Both the position numbers and the translations under genes were made by a program. 64,000 nt of DNA, taken from positions 1,093,978-1,157,977 of the forward strand of contig NZ_QPFB01000001.1 in NCBI RefSeq assembly GCF_004348115.1, read 5' to 3'. Below the pieces are notes generated by a model. That model searched no databases. It worked only from the letters and a program-made list of their open reading frames with translations, and was not told where the DNA came from. Positions 23,928 to 35,283 of the stretch are shown in pieces (position 1 is the stretch's first letter; each line of letters begins with the position of its first letter). The stretch is from Stenotrophomonas sp. ATCM1_4. GTDB taxonomy: Bacteria > Pseudomonadota > Gammaproteobacteria > Xanthomonadales > Xanthomonadaceae.

Positions 23928-25163
23928 ATGCCTGCCCTGCCAACCCCCTGCCCGGACGGGTGCCGTTCGCCCGCCGCCGTGATGTCGCCGGCCCTGGTTG
24001 GGCTGCTGGCGGTCGCCAGTGGCATGAGCGTGGCCAACGTCTATTACGCGCAGCCGTTGCTGGATGCACTGGCGGCCACGTTCTCGATCTCCCATGCGGC
24101 CGTGGGCGGGGTGGTCACCGCGACGCAGCTGGGCTGCGCGCTGGCGCTGGTGGTACTGGTGCCGCTGGGTGACCGCATGGAGCGGCGCCGCCTGATGCTG
24201 GTGCAGGCCGCACTGCTGGTGATGGCGCTGGGCTGGGTGGCGTTGGCCCGCGGCCCGGCCGCCCTGCTGTCGGGCATGCTGGCGGTGGGCATGCTGGGCA
24301 CGGCGATGACGCAGGGGCTGATCGCCTATGCCGCCAGTGCGGCGACGCCCGGCGAGCAGGGGCGGGTGGTCGGGGCGGCGCAGGGCGGTGTGTTCGTGGG
24401 CCTGCTGCTGGCACGGGTGTTCGCCGGTGCGGTCAGCGATGCCTGGGGCTGGCGCGGGGTCTATGCCAGCGCGGCGGCCTTGATGCTGGTGATGGCATTG
24501 CTGCTGTACCGGCGGTTGCCGGGACAAGCGCCCGCCGCGCAGGGAATGGCGTACGCGCGCCTGCTGGGCTCGATGGGGCAGCTGCTGCGGCGTGACCGCA
24601 CCCTGCAGGTGCGCGGTGTGCTGGCGCTGCTGATGTTTGCCGCGTTCAACGTGTTCTGGACGGCGCTGGTGCTGCCCTTGAGTGCAGCCCCTTACGGGTA
24701 CTCGCATACGCAGATCGGTGCGTTCGGGCTGGTGGGCGCGGTGGGCGCGCTGGCCGCCGCGCGCGCGGGCCGTTGGGCTGACCGCGGCCGGGCACAGGCC
24801 ACCACGGCGCTGGCGTTGCTGCTGCTCGTGCTGGCGTGGTGGCCGTTGTCGTGGATGCCGGCTTCGCTGTGGGCGCTGGTGGCCGGCATCGTGTTGCTGG
24901 ACATGGGCGGGCAGGCACTGCACGTGACCAACCAGAGCCTGATCCTGCGCGGGCAGGCACAGGCCGCCGGGCGCCTGGTGAGCCTGTACATGCTGTTCTA
25001 CGCGGTGGGGAGCGGCCTGGGCGCCATCGCCACCACCGCCACCTACGCGCGCTTTGGCTGGAACGGCGTCTGCACGCTGGGCGCGGCCATCAGCTGCGCC
25101 GCGTGGCTGTTCTGGTGGCTTACCCGCGACACACTCCCCGCATCCACGACCGAGGCATCCTGA
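23928..25163 (+). CDS. Major facilitator superfamily drug/small-molecule exporter
   Basis: The 411-residue protein has about twelve hydrophobic helices. Family marks are SVANVYYAQPLLDALA in helix 1 and GDRMERRRLML in the loop between helices 2 and 3, typical of proton-driven 12-TMS exporters of the YnfM/arabinose-efflux group. It sits in the inner membrane and probably exports a toxic small molecule. It is divergent from the HxlR gene and likely induced when HxlR releases its operators. The start at 23928 gives a 19-residue N-tail; ATG at MSPALVG is an alternative. Confidence 0.85.
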   Translation: MPALPTPCPDGCRSPAAVMSPALVGLLAVASGMSVANVYYAQPLLDALAATFSISHAAVGGVVTATQLGCALALVVLVPLGDRMERRRLMLVQAALLVMALGWVALARGPAALLSGMLAVGMLGTAMTQGLIAYAASAATPGEQGRVVGAAQGGVFVGLLLARVFAGAVSDAWGWRGVYASAAALMLVMALLLYRRLPGQAPAAQGMAYARLLGSMGQLLRRDRTLQVRGVLALLMFAAFNVFWTALVLPLSAAPYGYSHTQIGAFGLVGAVGALAAARAGRWADRGRAQATTALALLLLVLAWWPLSWMPASLWALVAGIVLLDMGGQALHVTNQSLILRGQAQAAGRLVSLYMLFYAVGSGLGAIATTATYARFGWNGVCTLGAAISCAAWLFWWLTRDTLPASTTEAS

Positions 25164-25269
25164 CGGATGCGCATGCGCCCCCGCGCGCGGATAGGCGCCT
25201 GGCCGGCACTTGTGCGGCGGTGCGTGCGGGCTTACAACGCGCAATCACTGGATGCCGGGAGATGGGCCG

Positions 25270-25929
25270 ATGTCGCTGGTGCTCTATGGTCACCCGTTCT
25301 CCTCGTACACGCAGAAGGTGCTGATCGCGCTGTACGAGAACGCCACGCCGTTCACCTTCCGCAGCCTGGGCCCGGAGACGCCGGAGCACGTCAGCCAGTG
25401 GTTGCAGCACTGGCCGTTGGCCAAGTTCCCGTTGCTGCTCGATGGCGATCGTGACGTGGTGGAAACCAGCATCATCATCGAGTACCTGCAGCTGCGGCAT
25501 GCCGGCGCGGTGCGGCTGATCCCGGACGATCCGATGCAGGCGCTGGCGGTGCGGTTCATGGACCGCTTCTTCGACCTGCACGTGATGAGCCCGGTACAGC
25601 AGGCGGTGGCCGGTGCACTGAGCGGTGACCCGGCGCGGCGCGCGCAGGCGCATGCCGATGCCGCGCAGAAGCTGGAACGGGCCTACGGCTGGGTCGAGGG
25701 CCGGCTGGAGGACGGCGCATGGGCCTGCGGCAGCGCGTTCAGCCTGGCCGACTGCGCCGCTGCGCCCGCGCTGTTCTACGCCGACTGGACCACGCGCATC
25801 GCCGACCGCTATCCCGCGTTGCAGGCCTACCGCGCCCGCCTGCTGGCGCGCCCCTCGTTCGCGCGTGCGGTGGAGGAAGCACGGATGTACCGGCATCTGT
25901 TCCCGTTGGGTGCGCCGGACCGCGACTGA
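25270..25929 (+). CDS. Glutathione S-transferase family protein
   Basis: The 219-residue protein has an N-terminal thioredoxin-like domain (LVLYGHPFSSYTQKVLIALYEN; FPLLLDGDRDVVETSIIIEYL, with the glutathione-contacting ETS) and an all-helical C-terminal domain (AWACGSAFSLADCAAAPALFYAD). It is a cytosolic detoxification enzyme that conjugates or reduces substrates with glutathione. The likely catalytic residue is a Ser/Tyr in SSYTQK. GGGAGATGGG precedes the ATG at 25270. It lies about 100 bp after the MFS gene on the same strand, so the two may share a detoxification role. Confidence 0.88.
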   Translation: MSLVLYGHPFSSYTQKVLIALYENATPFTFRSLGPETPEHVSQWLQHWPLAKFPLLLDGDRDVVETSIIIEYLQLRHAGAVRLIPDDPMQALAVRFMDRFFDLHVMSPVQQAVAGALSGDPARRAQAHADAAQKLERAYGWVEGRLEDGAWACGSAFSLADCAAAPALFYADWTTRIADRYPALQAYRARLLARPSFARAVEEARMYRHLFPLGAPDRD

Positions 25930-26075
25930 TCCGGCGACGGCGGTGGCTGCCGACGATGCGCGGTGTCACCCACGCCGGCGACACGCTGAAGGCGACACCG
26001 GCCGACCGGACGGGTGGTGTATCGGCCACGCATGCGGCAGGATCGGTCCCTGCAATCAATCGCAAGGAGCACCGC

Positions 26076-26591
26076 ATGGCAATGACGATCCACCGATATG
26101 CACTTGGGCTGGTCTGCGTGATCGGCCTGGCCGCGTGCACGCAACCGGAAGCACCTGCCGCGCCGGCCACGCCTGAAGCACCTGCGCCGGCACCGGAAGC
26201 GCCGGAAGCCGGCACCGAGCCCGCGCCCAATGCAACGGTGGTCCATGAGGCGCCGGGCCAGGCGCCGCAGGGCCACGCCTGCATGATCGCCGGCGAGTTC
26301 AACGTGCTGGGGAAGACCATCCGCTCGCGCGACTGCGTGCAGACCACCGGTGCGTCCAGCGAAGCCGAACTCAAGCGCATGTGCGAGGGATTGGCGCAGA
26401 CCTCGGCGCAGATGGGAGGCAAGGCCGGCCAGATCACCTACATGGACGCCTGCCCGTCGCCATCGCAGGGCAGCTGCAAGCAGCTGTTCGGCCACCCATT
26501 CGATGGCTACTACTACGAGCGCTCCGCCGAAGACCTGGCGGTGCTGCCGGACAGCTGCGCCCAGGGCGGCGGCCGGTGGTCCGGCGGTTGA
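26076..26591 (+). CDS. Hypothetical lipoprotein, cysteine-rich
   Basis: The 171-residue protein has a lipobox LAAC with the lipid-bearing Cys at residue 21, then a 40-residue Ala/Pro/Glu linker, then a domain with five to six Cys (HACMIAGEF, RDCVQTTG, RMCEGLA, DACPSPSQGSCKQLFG, DSCAQGG). AAGGAG precedes the ATG by 6 nt. It is probably anchored in the outer membrane facing the periplasm, with disulfides. No function is recognised. Confidence 0.75.
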   Translation: MAMTIHRYALGLVCVIGLAACTQPEAPAAPATPEAPAPAPEAPEAGTEPAPNATVVHEAPGQAPQGHACMIAGEFNVLGKTIRSRDCVQTTGASSEAELKRMCEGLAQTSAQMGGKAGQITYMDACPSPSQGSCKQLFGHPFDGYYYERSAEDLAVLPDSCAQGGGRWSGG

Positions 26592-26698
26592 CGGCTGCCG
26601 GCAGGGACCACGCCGTGGTCACCTGTGGTGTTGAAACAGGGACGGCACGACCGGCGCGGCGTCGCTACGGCGCCGGTTGACCGGGTACGCGCGGGCGC

Positions 26699-27679
26699 TC
26701 AGTCTTCCCGCGCCTTGCTCCAGCGCCCGCCATCGTCGGGCGCCACCTCGAAGCGCGCCCATTGGCGCAGTTCCGCGGCACTGGCGTGGCCGATGCTGCC
26801 GATGCCGTCACCGGCCACCACCGCGTACACCAGCCGGTCGGAGGACGGGCCGTCCAGCGCCGGCGTCACCGCGATGCGGCGCACGCTCCAGGCGCGGCCC
26901 AGCCGGCCATTGCTGTAGTAGCGGCCCGGCGTGATCGCGGCCGGATGCAGGGTGTCGCGCTCGGCGTGCTGCTTGGCCAGCTCCAGCAGCTCGGTGAGGT
27001 TCTCGTCGGTGATGTCGACGAAGGAGTTGAGTTGGCCGATCGCTGCGTGGAAATCCTCCTGGGTCAGGTCCACCCGGCGCTGCAGCGGGACGACCGCCGC
27101 CGCGCGCGGTTGCCGGCGATGCAGGTGCACCGGGTAGCGCCGCCAGGCGAAGCAGGCATTGAACGCCACCGCGGCGAGCAGGATGGCCGCCACGTTGATC
27201 GCCACGGGCGTGAGCAGGTACTGGTAGCCCAGCGCGTGCACGTCGCTGCCACCGATCACCGCGGCCAACGCGGTGGCACCCCCGGGGGGATGGATGCAGC
27301 GCAGGTAATGCATCGCGCCGACCGCCAGGCCCACGGCCACCGCACCGGTCCAGGCATGGTCCGGTGCCAGCATCTGGCAGGTGACGCCGATGAAGGCCGA
27401 GAACAGATGTCCGGCCAATACCGGCCACGGTTGCGACAGGGCACCGTGCGGGACCGCGAACACCAGCACCGCCGAGGCACCCATCGAGGCGAGCAGGATG
27501 GCACCGCCGGCATTGCCGCGGAAACCGTGCGGGAAGCACCAATGGGTGAGCTGGTAGACCGCCAGGATGCCGAGCAGTGCGCCCAGCGCGGAGATCCACT
27601 TCTCGCCATGCCCGGTCTGGTTGCGCTCGATGCTCAACCAGCTGCGCAGGGAGTGCAGGGGCACGGGGAAGGATTTCAT
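26699..27679 (-). CDS. HPP-family inner membrane protein
   Basis: The 326-residue protein has four to five membrane helices in residues 25-180 and contains HPPGGATALAAVIGG, the motif that names the HPP family. A soluble C-terminal half (HRRQPRAAAV ... DLTQEDFHAAIGQLNSFVDITDENLTELLELAKQHA) may be a degenerate CBS-like module. Members in cyanobacteria and plastids move nitrite; the bacterial role is less clear. MKSFPVPLHSLRSW at 27679 was picked over a longer in-frame start because the extra residues are not family-like. Confidence 0.82.
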   Translation of the reverse strand: MKSFPVPLHSLRSWLSIERNQTGHGEKWISALGALLGILAVYQLTHWCFPHGFRGNAGGAILLASMGASAVLVFAVPHGALSQPWPVLAGHLFSAFIGVTCQMLAPDHAWTGAVAVGLAVGAMHYLRCIHPPGGATALAAVIGGSDVHALGYQYLLTPVAINVAAILLAAVAFNACFAWRRYPVHLHRRQPRAAAVVPLQRRVDLTQEDFHAAIGQLNSFVDITDENLTELLELAKQHAERDTLHPAAITPGRYYSNGRLGRAWSVRRIAVTPALDGPSSDRLVYAVVAGDGIGSIGHASAAELRQWARFEVAPDDGGRWSKARED

Positions 27680-27861
27680 CACGGCGGGGCAGGGGACGGG
27701 CGCGCAATTCTGCACCGACGCCGCCCCGCAGGGTGATGCCGAACCGGGCCGGATCGACATCGCGCTGATGTGGATGGGTTGTAGCGATATGCGTCCAGCG
27801 GATAAGCCGGCGCGTAGTGGCTACGATGGGGCATGGAAATGATGCTGGATCGTGGTGGGCG

Positions 27862-28662
27862 ATGATTCCCGGACCCCTGATTTCGTGGCAGATGCTGCTA
27901 TTGATGTTCGTGCTGCCGACGCTGGGGGTCGGGTTGGCGGTGGCCTTGGCGGGTTATGCGGGGTGGTACTTCCTGGCCAGGAGGGGCAGCATCGCGGCGT
28001 TCTTCAGTTGGAAGGTGCGGCTGTGGAGCGTGCTGGCGGTGGTTCTGTGTGGCTGGGCGGTCGTCGTGGTGGTGAAGCTGCACCAGATCGACCGGCAGAT
28101 CGCGCTCCAGGACGGGTACAAGCAGCGCCGCCGCAGCTTCCTGCTTGACCGGGACTTCCAGTACGGCGAGTTGCAGGTGCCACGCGGCACCCTGGTCAAT
28201 CGCTATGACCCGTTCGACAACGGTGAGCCGCAACGGCCGGTGGAGCTGCGCGGGCTGGACCGGCTGCGCTTTCCGCAGCCCGTGCAGGTGGCAGGCGTGT
28301 GGGCCACCCAACTGGAAACCTCGGCCACCCGCGTGACCCTGGCCGGTGACCAGCGCATCGGCCCGGTGTACCGCTTCGACGGCGACAGCGGTGATTACGT
28401 GCTTGACCCCGATGTCCCGCACCTGGACTGCAAGGCCGGTGACGATGCGTGGTTCAACGTGCCCTTGATCGATTACGACATCGTGGCCGAGTTCGCCGTC
28501 GGCGAGCCGGACGGCGCACAGGCGCGTTTCAAGCCCAGCCAGTGGCAGTTGCTGCGCTGTGGGCCGCCGGAGGATCCGATCCGGATGCTGCCTGCCTTCC
28601 AGGCACCGGGGCCGAGGGGCGCGCAGGACCCGGTGTTCCTTGAAGCGGGCGCGGCGCGCTGA
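27862..28662 (+). CDS. Hypothetical membrane protein
   Basis: The 266-residue protein has two hydrophobic helices near its N-terminus (WQMLLLMFVLPTLGVGLAVALAGYAGWYF; LWSVLAVVLCGWAVVVVV) followed by a soluble, beta-rich domain (LQVPRGTLVNRYDPFD; TRVTLAGDQRIGPVYRF) that probably faces the periplasm. No family was recognised. A GTG at 27817 would add 15 residues; neither start has a clear ribosome site. It is divergent from the HPP gene. Confidence 0.6.
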   Translation: MIPGPLISWQMLLLMFVLPTLGVGLAVALAGYAGWYFLARRGSIAAFFSWKVRLWSVLAVVLCGWAVVVVVKLHQIDRQIALQDGYKQRRRSFLLDRDFQYGELQVPRGTLVNRYDPFDNGEPQRPVELRGLDRLRFPQPVQVAGVWATQLETSATRVTLAGDQRIGPVYRFDGDSGDYVLDPDVPHLDCKAGDDAWFNVPLIDYDIVAEFAVGEPDGAQARFKPSQWQLLRCGPPEDPIRMLPAFQAPGPRGAQDPVFLEAGAAR

Positions 28663-28731
28663 GGTTTTATGCGGATTTGATGGCGGCGGACGGTTATCGC
28701 CATCGCGGGTTTACGCGAGGGAAAACCACAC

Positions 28732-28772
28732 TTTCCGGGTCGCCGCGCAGGGTGCGCGGCCCTTCCCGGAAA
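28732..28772 (+). promoter_or_regulatory. Hairpin sequestering the TorF-like porin's ribosome site
   Basis: Outer arms TTTCCGGG (28732-28739) and CCCGGAAA (28765-28772) enclose inner arms GCCGCGC (28742-28748) and GCGCGGC (28754-28760). The only Shine-Dalgarno candidate, GGAAA at 28768-28772, lies inside the outer stem, 4 nt before the start codon. Translation may therefore depend on unfolding of the stem. Confidence 0.5.
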
Positions 28773-28776
28773 CCCC

Positions 28777-29469
28777 ATGAAACCTTCGATCCTCCCGTTG
28801 CCGATCCTCGTGGCAGCGACCTTCTGCAGTCCGCATGCCTTCGCCGCCACCCTCAGTGGCAATGCGACGCTGACCAGCGACTACGTCTGGCGCGGCTCCT
28901 CCCAGAGCCAGGGCGATCCAGCCGTGCAGGCGGGCTTCCGTGCTGCCGCCGACGATGGGTTGTATGCCGCGGTGTCCGGTTCCAGCGTCGAGTTCGCGCC
29001 GCAGACGCATGCCAGCAGCGAGCTGGATGTCAGCGTGGGCTGGGCGGGCGCACTGTCCCCGGAGTGGAGCATCGATGCCAACCTGCTGCATTACCGCTAT
29101 CCGGCCACGACCGTCGACCTGAACTGGACCGAGCTCAACACGACGGTGACCTGGCGGCGCGACTACTGGCTCTCACTGGGCTGGTCATCGCAGGCGTTGG
29201 GGACCCGACAGGATGGCCTGTACAGCCAGCTGGGCGCGCGCTGGCCGGTGAACGAGCGGCTGCGCCTTGAAGCCATGGCCGGCTACTACGCGTTGCAGGA
29301 CGCGCGCGGCGGTGGTTATGCGCATGGGCAGCTCAATGCGATCTGGAGCGTGGTGACGCCGCTGGAGGTGCGGCTGAGCGTGCATGGCACCGATCGCCAT
29401 GCACGTGCGTTGTTCGGGGATGATCTCGCCGGCACGCGTTGGGAAATGGCGGTGCAGGGAGCATTTTGA
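28777..29469 (+). CDS. TorF-family putative porin
   Basis: The 230-residue protein has a signal peptide cut near AFA|ATLSG and the family opening TLTSDYVWRGSSQSQGDPAVQAGF, which marks the Gcw_chp/TorF outer membrane protein family. Alternating strands and a C-terminal aromatic residue (WEMAVQGAF) fit a small outer membrane barrel. The physiological substrate is unknown. The ribosome site is buried in a hairpin directly upstream, so expression may be controlled at translation. Confidence 0.78.
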   Translation: MKPSILPLPILVAATFCSPHAFAATLSGNATLTSDYVWRGSSQSQGDPAVQAGFRAAADDGLYAAVSGSSVEFAPQTHASSELDVSVGWAGALSPEWSIDANLLHYRYPATTVDLNWTELNTTVTWRRDYWLSLGWSSQALGTRQDGLYSQLGARWPVNERLRLEAMAGYYALQDARGGGYAHGQLNAIWSVVTPLEVRLSVHGTDRHARALFGDDLAGTRWEMAVQGAF

Positions 29470-29486
29470 TCGAGGCGCGGTGGAGC

Positions 29487-29618
29487 GCCCCCTCCCCAAC
29501 CCTCCCCTTGCTGTCGCAAAGGGAGGGGGCGGTTGTGCATGGTCCGAACGCATGCAGCACAGCCCCGCCGTTGCTCCCCCTTGCACAGCAGGTGCAGGGG
29601 AGGGTTGGGGAGGGGGGC
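29487..29618. repeat. Extragenic inverted repeat (copy A of a repeated element)
   Basis: Arms at 29487-29511 and 29594-29618 are near-perfect reverse complements (core CCCTCCCCAACCCTCCCC). A related single arm recurs at 43760-43800. This is a mobile or amplified palindromic family placed between genes; it may also end transcription of the porin gene. Confidence 0.7.
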
Positions 29619-29713
29619 TTTGCTGTCGCTTCGCTTCTGCTCCCTGCCCGTGCTCCGCATTGCAGGCATCGCGCACCGCGCCCAAGATGGGGCACCACGT
29701 TTCCGGTGCCCCC

Positions 29714-30610
29714 ATGTCCCGCGACAACCTCAACGACCTGCTGGCCTTCGTCACCATTGCCCGGGAAGGCAGCTTCACCCGTGCGGCCGCGCAGCTGGGG
29801 GTGTCGCAGTCCGCGCTCAGCCACACCATGCGCGAGCTGGAGGCACGGCTGGGCATCCGCCTGCTGACCCGCACCACCCGCAGCGTGTCGATGACCGAGG
29901 CCGGCGAGCATCTGTACGAATCGGTGGCACCGCGGCTGGAGGACATCCAGGCCGAGCTGGCGATGATGGGCCAGTTCCGCGATACGCCGGTCGGCACGGT
30001 GCGCATCAATACCACCGGCCATGCCGCCGACCTGTACGTCTGGCCGCGGTTGTCGTCGATGCTGCCGCAGTACCCGCAGCTGAAGGTGGAAGTGGCGGTG
30101 GACTATGGCCTCACCGACATCGTCGCGCAGCGCTTTGACATCGGCATCCGCCTCGGTGAACACCTGGCGCGCGACATGATCGCGGTGCCGGTCAGCCCGC
30201 CACAGCGCATCGCGGTGGTGGCCACGCCGGCGTACTTCGCCACGCATGGCATCCCGCGTACACCGCAGGAGCTGGTCACGCACAACTGCATCGGCATGCG
30301 CCTGCCCACCCATGGCGGCCTGCTGCCCTGGGAGTTCGACCGCGATGGCGTGCAGTACAAGTCACGCGTGGAAGGGCAGTGGATCTTCAACGGCAGTGCC
30401 CCGGCACTACGCGCGGCGCTGGCCGGCGTGGGCCTGGCCTACCTGCCCGAAGACCTGATGCACGAGCACCTGGCCGCCGGTCGCCTGCAACGGGTGCTGG
30501 AGGAGTGGTGCGAGCCCTACGACGGCTACTATGCGTACTACCCCAGCCGCCGCCAGGCCTCGCGGGCCCTGCAGGTCGTGATCGAGGCCCTGCGCCACCC
30601 CGCCGGGTAG
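29714..30610 (+). CDS. LysR-family transcriptional regulator
   Basis: The 298-residue protein has the LysR winged helix at residues 1-60 (LLAFVTIAREGSFTRAAAQLGVSQSALSHTMRELEARLGIRLLTRTTRSV) and a substrate-binding domain from about 90 (GTVRINTTGHAADLYVWPRLSSML). It resembles regulators encoded next to YahK-type alcohol dehydrogenase and aldo/keto reductase genes, and such a pair follows on the same strand, 236 bp away. It probably binds the dyads at 30744-30793 and activates or represses that pair in response to an aldehyde or quinone; the inducer is unknown. Confidence 0.9.
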   Translation: MSRDNLNDLLAFVTIAREGSFTRAAAQLGVSQSALSHTMRELEARLGIRLLTRTTRSVSMTEAGEHLYESVAPRLEDIQAELAMMGQFRDTPVGTVRINTTGHAADLYVWPRLSSMLPQYPQLKVEVAVDYGLTDIVAQRFDIGIRLGEHLARDMIAVPVSPPQRIAVVATPAYFATHGIPRTPQELVTHNCIGMRLPTHGGLLPWEFDRDGVQYKSRVEGQWIFNGSAPALRAALAGVGLAYLPEDLMHEHLAAGRLQRVLEEWCEPYDGYYAYYPSRRQASRALQVVIEALRHPAG

Positions 30611-30712
30611 GCGCGCCGTGGCCGCGCAGCACGCTGCATCGCCAATCAACACGCGCGCAGACCGTCATCCCATCCGTGATCGCATGAACCCCGCCACGGG
30701 TCGTACCCCGGC

Positions 30713-30739
30713 TTCGCGGCCAAGGCCGCTCCTGCCGGG
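30713..30739 (-). repeat. REP palindrome (GGAGCGGCCTTGGCCGCGAA type)
   Basis: Read on the minus strand this is GGAGCGGCC-TT-GGCCGCGAAGC, the classic Stenotrophomonas/Pseudomonas REP with a 6-bp stem. Here the usual GTA before GGAGC is replaced by GCA. It is one of five REP-like copies in the window. Confidence 0.75.
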
Positions 30740-30743
30740 ATTG

Positions 30744-30793
30744 ATGAGCAGTGCTCATTACCGCATCCCGCCGTCGTGACTTAATCCGTCACG
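30744..30793 (+). promoter_or_regulatory. Two dyads upstream of the alcohol dehydrogenase gene
   Basis: ATGAGCA-G-TGCTCAT at 30744-30758 is a perfect 15-bp palindrome. CGTGAC-TTAATCC-GTCACG at 30775-30793 is a perfect inverted repeat with a 7-bp, A/T-rich centre, consistent with a LysR-type site. They lie 54-103 bp before the ATG. The preceding LysR gene is the natural candidate for one; the first looks more like a TetR/MarR-type operator. Confidence 0.5.
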
Positions 30794-30846
30794 GTCGGCT
30801 GCCTAGACTGTCGGCCTTGCTTCGTTCCCCGCTACAGGATGCCCGC

Positions 30847-32893
<2,047 letters not shown>

Positions 32894-32909
32894 GATCGCA
32901 GTGGGGGCG

Positions 32910-33200
32910 TCATTGAACGCCTCCCTCCACACCGGGCCGGGGGCGGCGGGCACGCGCCAGGCGTTTGACCTGGCGGTCCGCGCCCGCCGTTGCCATGACA
33001 TGCGCGGCCAGCATCGCCAGCACCTTGACGGCATCCAGCCCGCTGCTGGCCATCCATGCCCCCAGCAACGCCATGAAGCACATCACGGCGATGAAATCGA
33101 ACGCCAGCCGCGACACTGCGCCGGCCACCACCAGTACCAGGAAGTAGCCGGCGCTCGACAACACCCATGTGCTGGACAGCAGTTCGTACGGTGCGGGCAT
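32910..33200 (-). CDS. Small hypothetical membrane protein
   Basis: The 96-residue protein has two to three hydrophobic helices (GYFLVLVVAGAVSRLAFDFIAVMCFMALLGAWMA; VKVLAMLAAHVMATAG) and an Arg-rich C-terminus (KRLARARRPRPG), which would face the cytoplasm. No family was recognised. The start at 33200 was taken as the first Met close to the hydrophobic part. Confidence 0.5.
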   Translation of the reverse strand: MPAPYELLSSTWVLSSAGYFLVLVVAGAVSRLAFDFIAVMCFMALLGAWMASSGLDAVKVLAMLAAHVMATAGADRQVKRLARARRPRPGVEGGVQ

Positions 33201-33398
33201 GGCCGATGGCAGTGACGCGGCGTGATGCCGCGCACCCAGAATCCGGTCGTTGCGTGAGCGCTGCATGGGGCGAAGGTGAAGTGGAAGAGAAGTGGCGCCA
33301 CTGCGTCACGAAACCACTTCAAACCCTGCGCGAAACGTTGGCCGTGGCTGCCTGCATGCTGCTAGCGTTGTGGCCTTCGATCAATCGCAGGGATGGGC

Positions 33399-33944
33399 AT
33401 GAAGCGTTCGTGGGGGTGGGGATTGCTGGCGTGCGCGCTGCTGCTCGGCGGCGGCGCGTGGCTGTGGAAGCAGCCGTTCGCGATCATCGCGCGCGAAGGC
33501 TGGCGGTTGTCACGACTGCCGGCACCGCACGCCATCGCGGTCCCGGTGCAGGGCATCGGTGCGCGGCAGATCGCGGCCACGTTCGGCGCACCGCGCGGGC
33601 GTGACCGCACGCACCAGGGCGTGGACATCTTCGCCGCACGGGGAACCCCGGTGCGGGCCGCCACCGAAGGCGTGGTGCTCAGCGTGCGCGACCGCGGCCT
33701 GGGCGGCAAACAGGTCTGGTTGCTGGGCCCGGCCGGGCAGCGCCATTACTACGCACACCTGGACGGCTGGGCACCGGGGCTGGCGGCCGGTGACGTGATC
33801 GGGACCGGCCAGGTGCTGGGCATCGTCGGCGACACCGGCAAGGCCAAGGGCACGCCGCCGCACCTGCATTACGGCATCTACGGGCCGGACGGCGCGCTGG
33901 ATCCGCTGCCGTTGATGCATGCAGCCAACCCCGCCAAGCGGTAA
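33399..33944 (+). CDS. M23-family metallopeptidase, membrane-anchored
   Basis: The 181-residue protein has one N-terminal helix (WGLLACALLLGGGAWLW) that serves as anchor or signal, and a compact LytM/M23 domain with the zinc motifs HQGVD and HLH (PPHLHYGI). Members cut peptidoglycan cross-bridges or, when degenerate, activate amidases; here the ligand residues look intact. It acts in the periplasm. The second ATG (33399) was chosen because CAGGG lies 6 nt before it. It precedes bioA by 46 bp, possibly in the same transcript. Confidence 0.85.
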   Translation: MKRSWGWGLLACALLLGGGAWLWKQPFAIIAREGWRLSRLPAPHAIAVPVQGIGARQIAATFGAPRGRDRTHQGVDIFAARGTPVRAATEGVVLSVRDRGLGGKQVWLLGPAGQRHYYAHLDGWAPGLAAGDVIGTGQVLGIVGDTGKAKGTPPHLHYGIYGPDGALDPLPLMHAANPAKR

Positions 33945-33990
33945 GGTACGCCCCCTGCAAGCCGCCCCCCGCACGGCATGAGTCGCAACG

Positions 33991-35283
33991 ATGGTGATTG
34001 ACCAATTCGACCGGGACCACCTGTGGCACCCCTACAGTTCGCTGGGGAGCCCGGTGCCGGTGCTCAAGGTGGCGCGCGCCGACGGCGTGCTGCTGCAGCT
34101 GGAAGACGGCCCGCAGCTGATCGACGGCATGGCCTCGTGGTGGTGCGCCATCCACGGCTACAACCATCCGGTGCTGAACGCGGCCGCGGTCGAGCAGCTG
34201 GGGCGGATGTCGCACGTGATGTTCGGCGGGCTCACCCATGCGCCGGCGATCGCGCTGGGCAAGCTGCTGCTGCAGATCGTGCCGCAGCCGCTGGATGCGA
34301 TCTTCTACGCCGACTCCGGCTCGGTGTCGGTGGAAGTGGCGTTGAAGATGGCCATCCAGTACCAGGCCGCGCGCGGGCGTCCGGGCAAGAGCAACATCGC
34401 CACCACGCGCTCGGGCTATCACGGCGACACCTGGAACGCGATGTCGGTGTGCGATCCGGTCACCGGCATGCACGGGTTGTTTGGCGGTTCGTTGCCTTCG
34501 CGCCGTTTCGTGCCGGCGCCGCAGACACCATTCGACGGCACCTGGGACCCGGCCGACATCGCGCCGGTTGCCGCGTTGTTCGCCGAACGTGCCGACGAGC
34601 TGGCCGCCTTCATCATCGAGCCGGTGGTGCAGGGTGCCGGCGGCATGCGCTTCTATCACCCGCAGTACCTGCGCGAGCTGGCGCGGCTGTGCCGTGAATA
34701 CGACGTACTGTTGATCTGCGACGAGATCGCCACCGGCTTCGGCCGTAGCGGCCGCCTGTTCGGCTGCGAGCATGCCGGCATCACCCCGGACATCCTGTGC
34801 ATCGGCAAGGCGCTGACCGGCGGTTACATGACGATGGCCGCCACGCTGACCCGGCGCGAGATCGCCGACGTGATCGCCGCCGGTGATCCCGGCGTGTTCA
34901 TGCACGGCCCGACCTTCATGGCCAACCCGCTGGCCTGCGCGGTGGCGCTGGCCTCCACGCAGTTGCTGCTGTCGCAGGACTGGCAGGGCCGGGTGGGCGC
35001 GATCGAGGCCACCCTGCGCGAGCGGCTGGCACCGGCGCGCGCGCTGCCGCAGGTGGCCGACGTGCGCGTGCTGGGCGCGATCGGCGTGATCGAACTGAAG
35101 GCGGCGGTGCGGCTGGAGCGCATCCAGCAGCGCATGCTGGAACAGGGCATCTGGATCCGTCCGTTCGGACGGCTGGTGTACGTGATGCCGCCGTACGTGA
35201 TCAGCGACGCGCAGCTGCAGCAGCTGTGCGACGGCATGGTCGCGCTGGTGGCGGGACTGGACGCGGAGGACCTGCGCGCATGA
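33991..35283 (+). CDS. bioA: Adenosylmethionine-8-amino-7-oxononanoate aminotransferase
   Basis: The 430-residue PLP enzyme moves an amino group from S-adenosylmethionine to KAPA to make DAPA, the third step of biotin assembly. Family marks are LWHPYSS at the N-terminus, [12 protein letters not shown], the PLP phosphate site [10 protein letters not shown]244 in [10 protein letters not shown] and the Schiff-base K273 in IGKALTGG. Length is normal. It overlaps bioD by 4 bp (ATGA), so the two are co-translated. bioB, bioF and bioC are not in the window. Confidence 0.96.
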   Translation: MVIDQFDRDHLWHPYSSLGSPVPVLKVARADGVLLQLEDGPQLIDGMASWWCAIHGYNHPVLNAAAVEQLGRMSHVMFGGLTHAPAIALGKLLLQIVPQPLDAIFYADSGSVSVEVALKMAIQYQAARGRPGKSNIATTRSGYHGDTWNAMSVCDPVTGMHGLFGGSLPSRRFVPAPQTPFDGTWDPADIAPVAALFAERADELAAFIIEPVVQGAGGMRFYHPQYLRELARLCREYDVLLICDEIATGFGRSGRLFGCEHAGITPDILCIGKALTGGYMTMAATLTRREIADVIAAGDPGVFMHGPTFMANPLACAVALASTQLLLSQDWQGRVGAIEATLRERLAPARALPQVADVRVLGAIGVIELKAAVRLERIQQRMLEQGIWIRPFGRLVYVMPPYVISDAQLQQLCDGMVALVAGLDAEDLRA

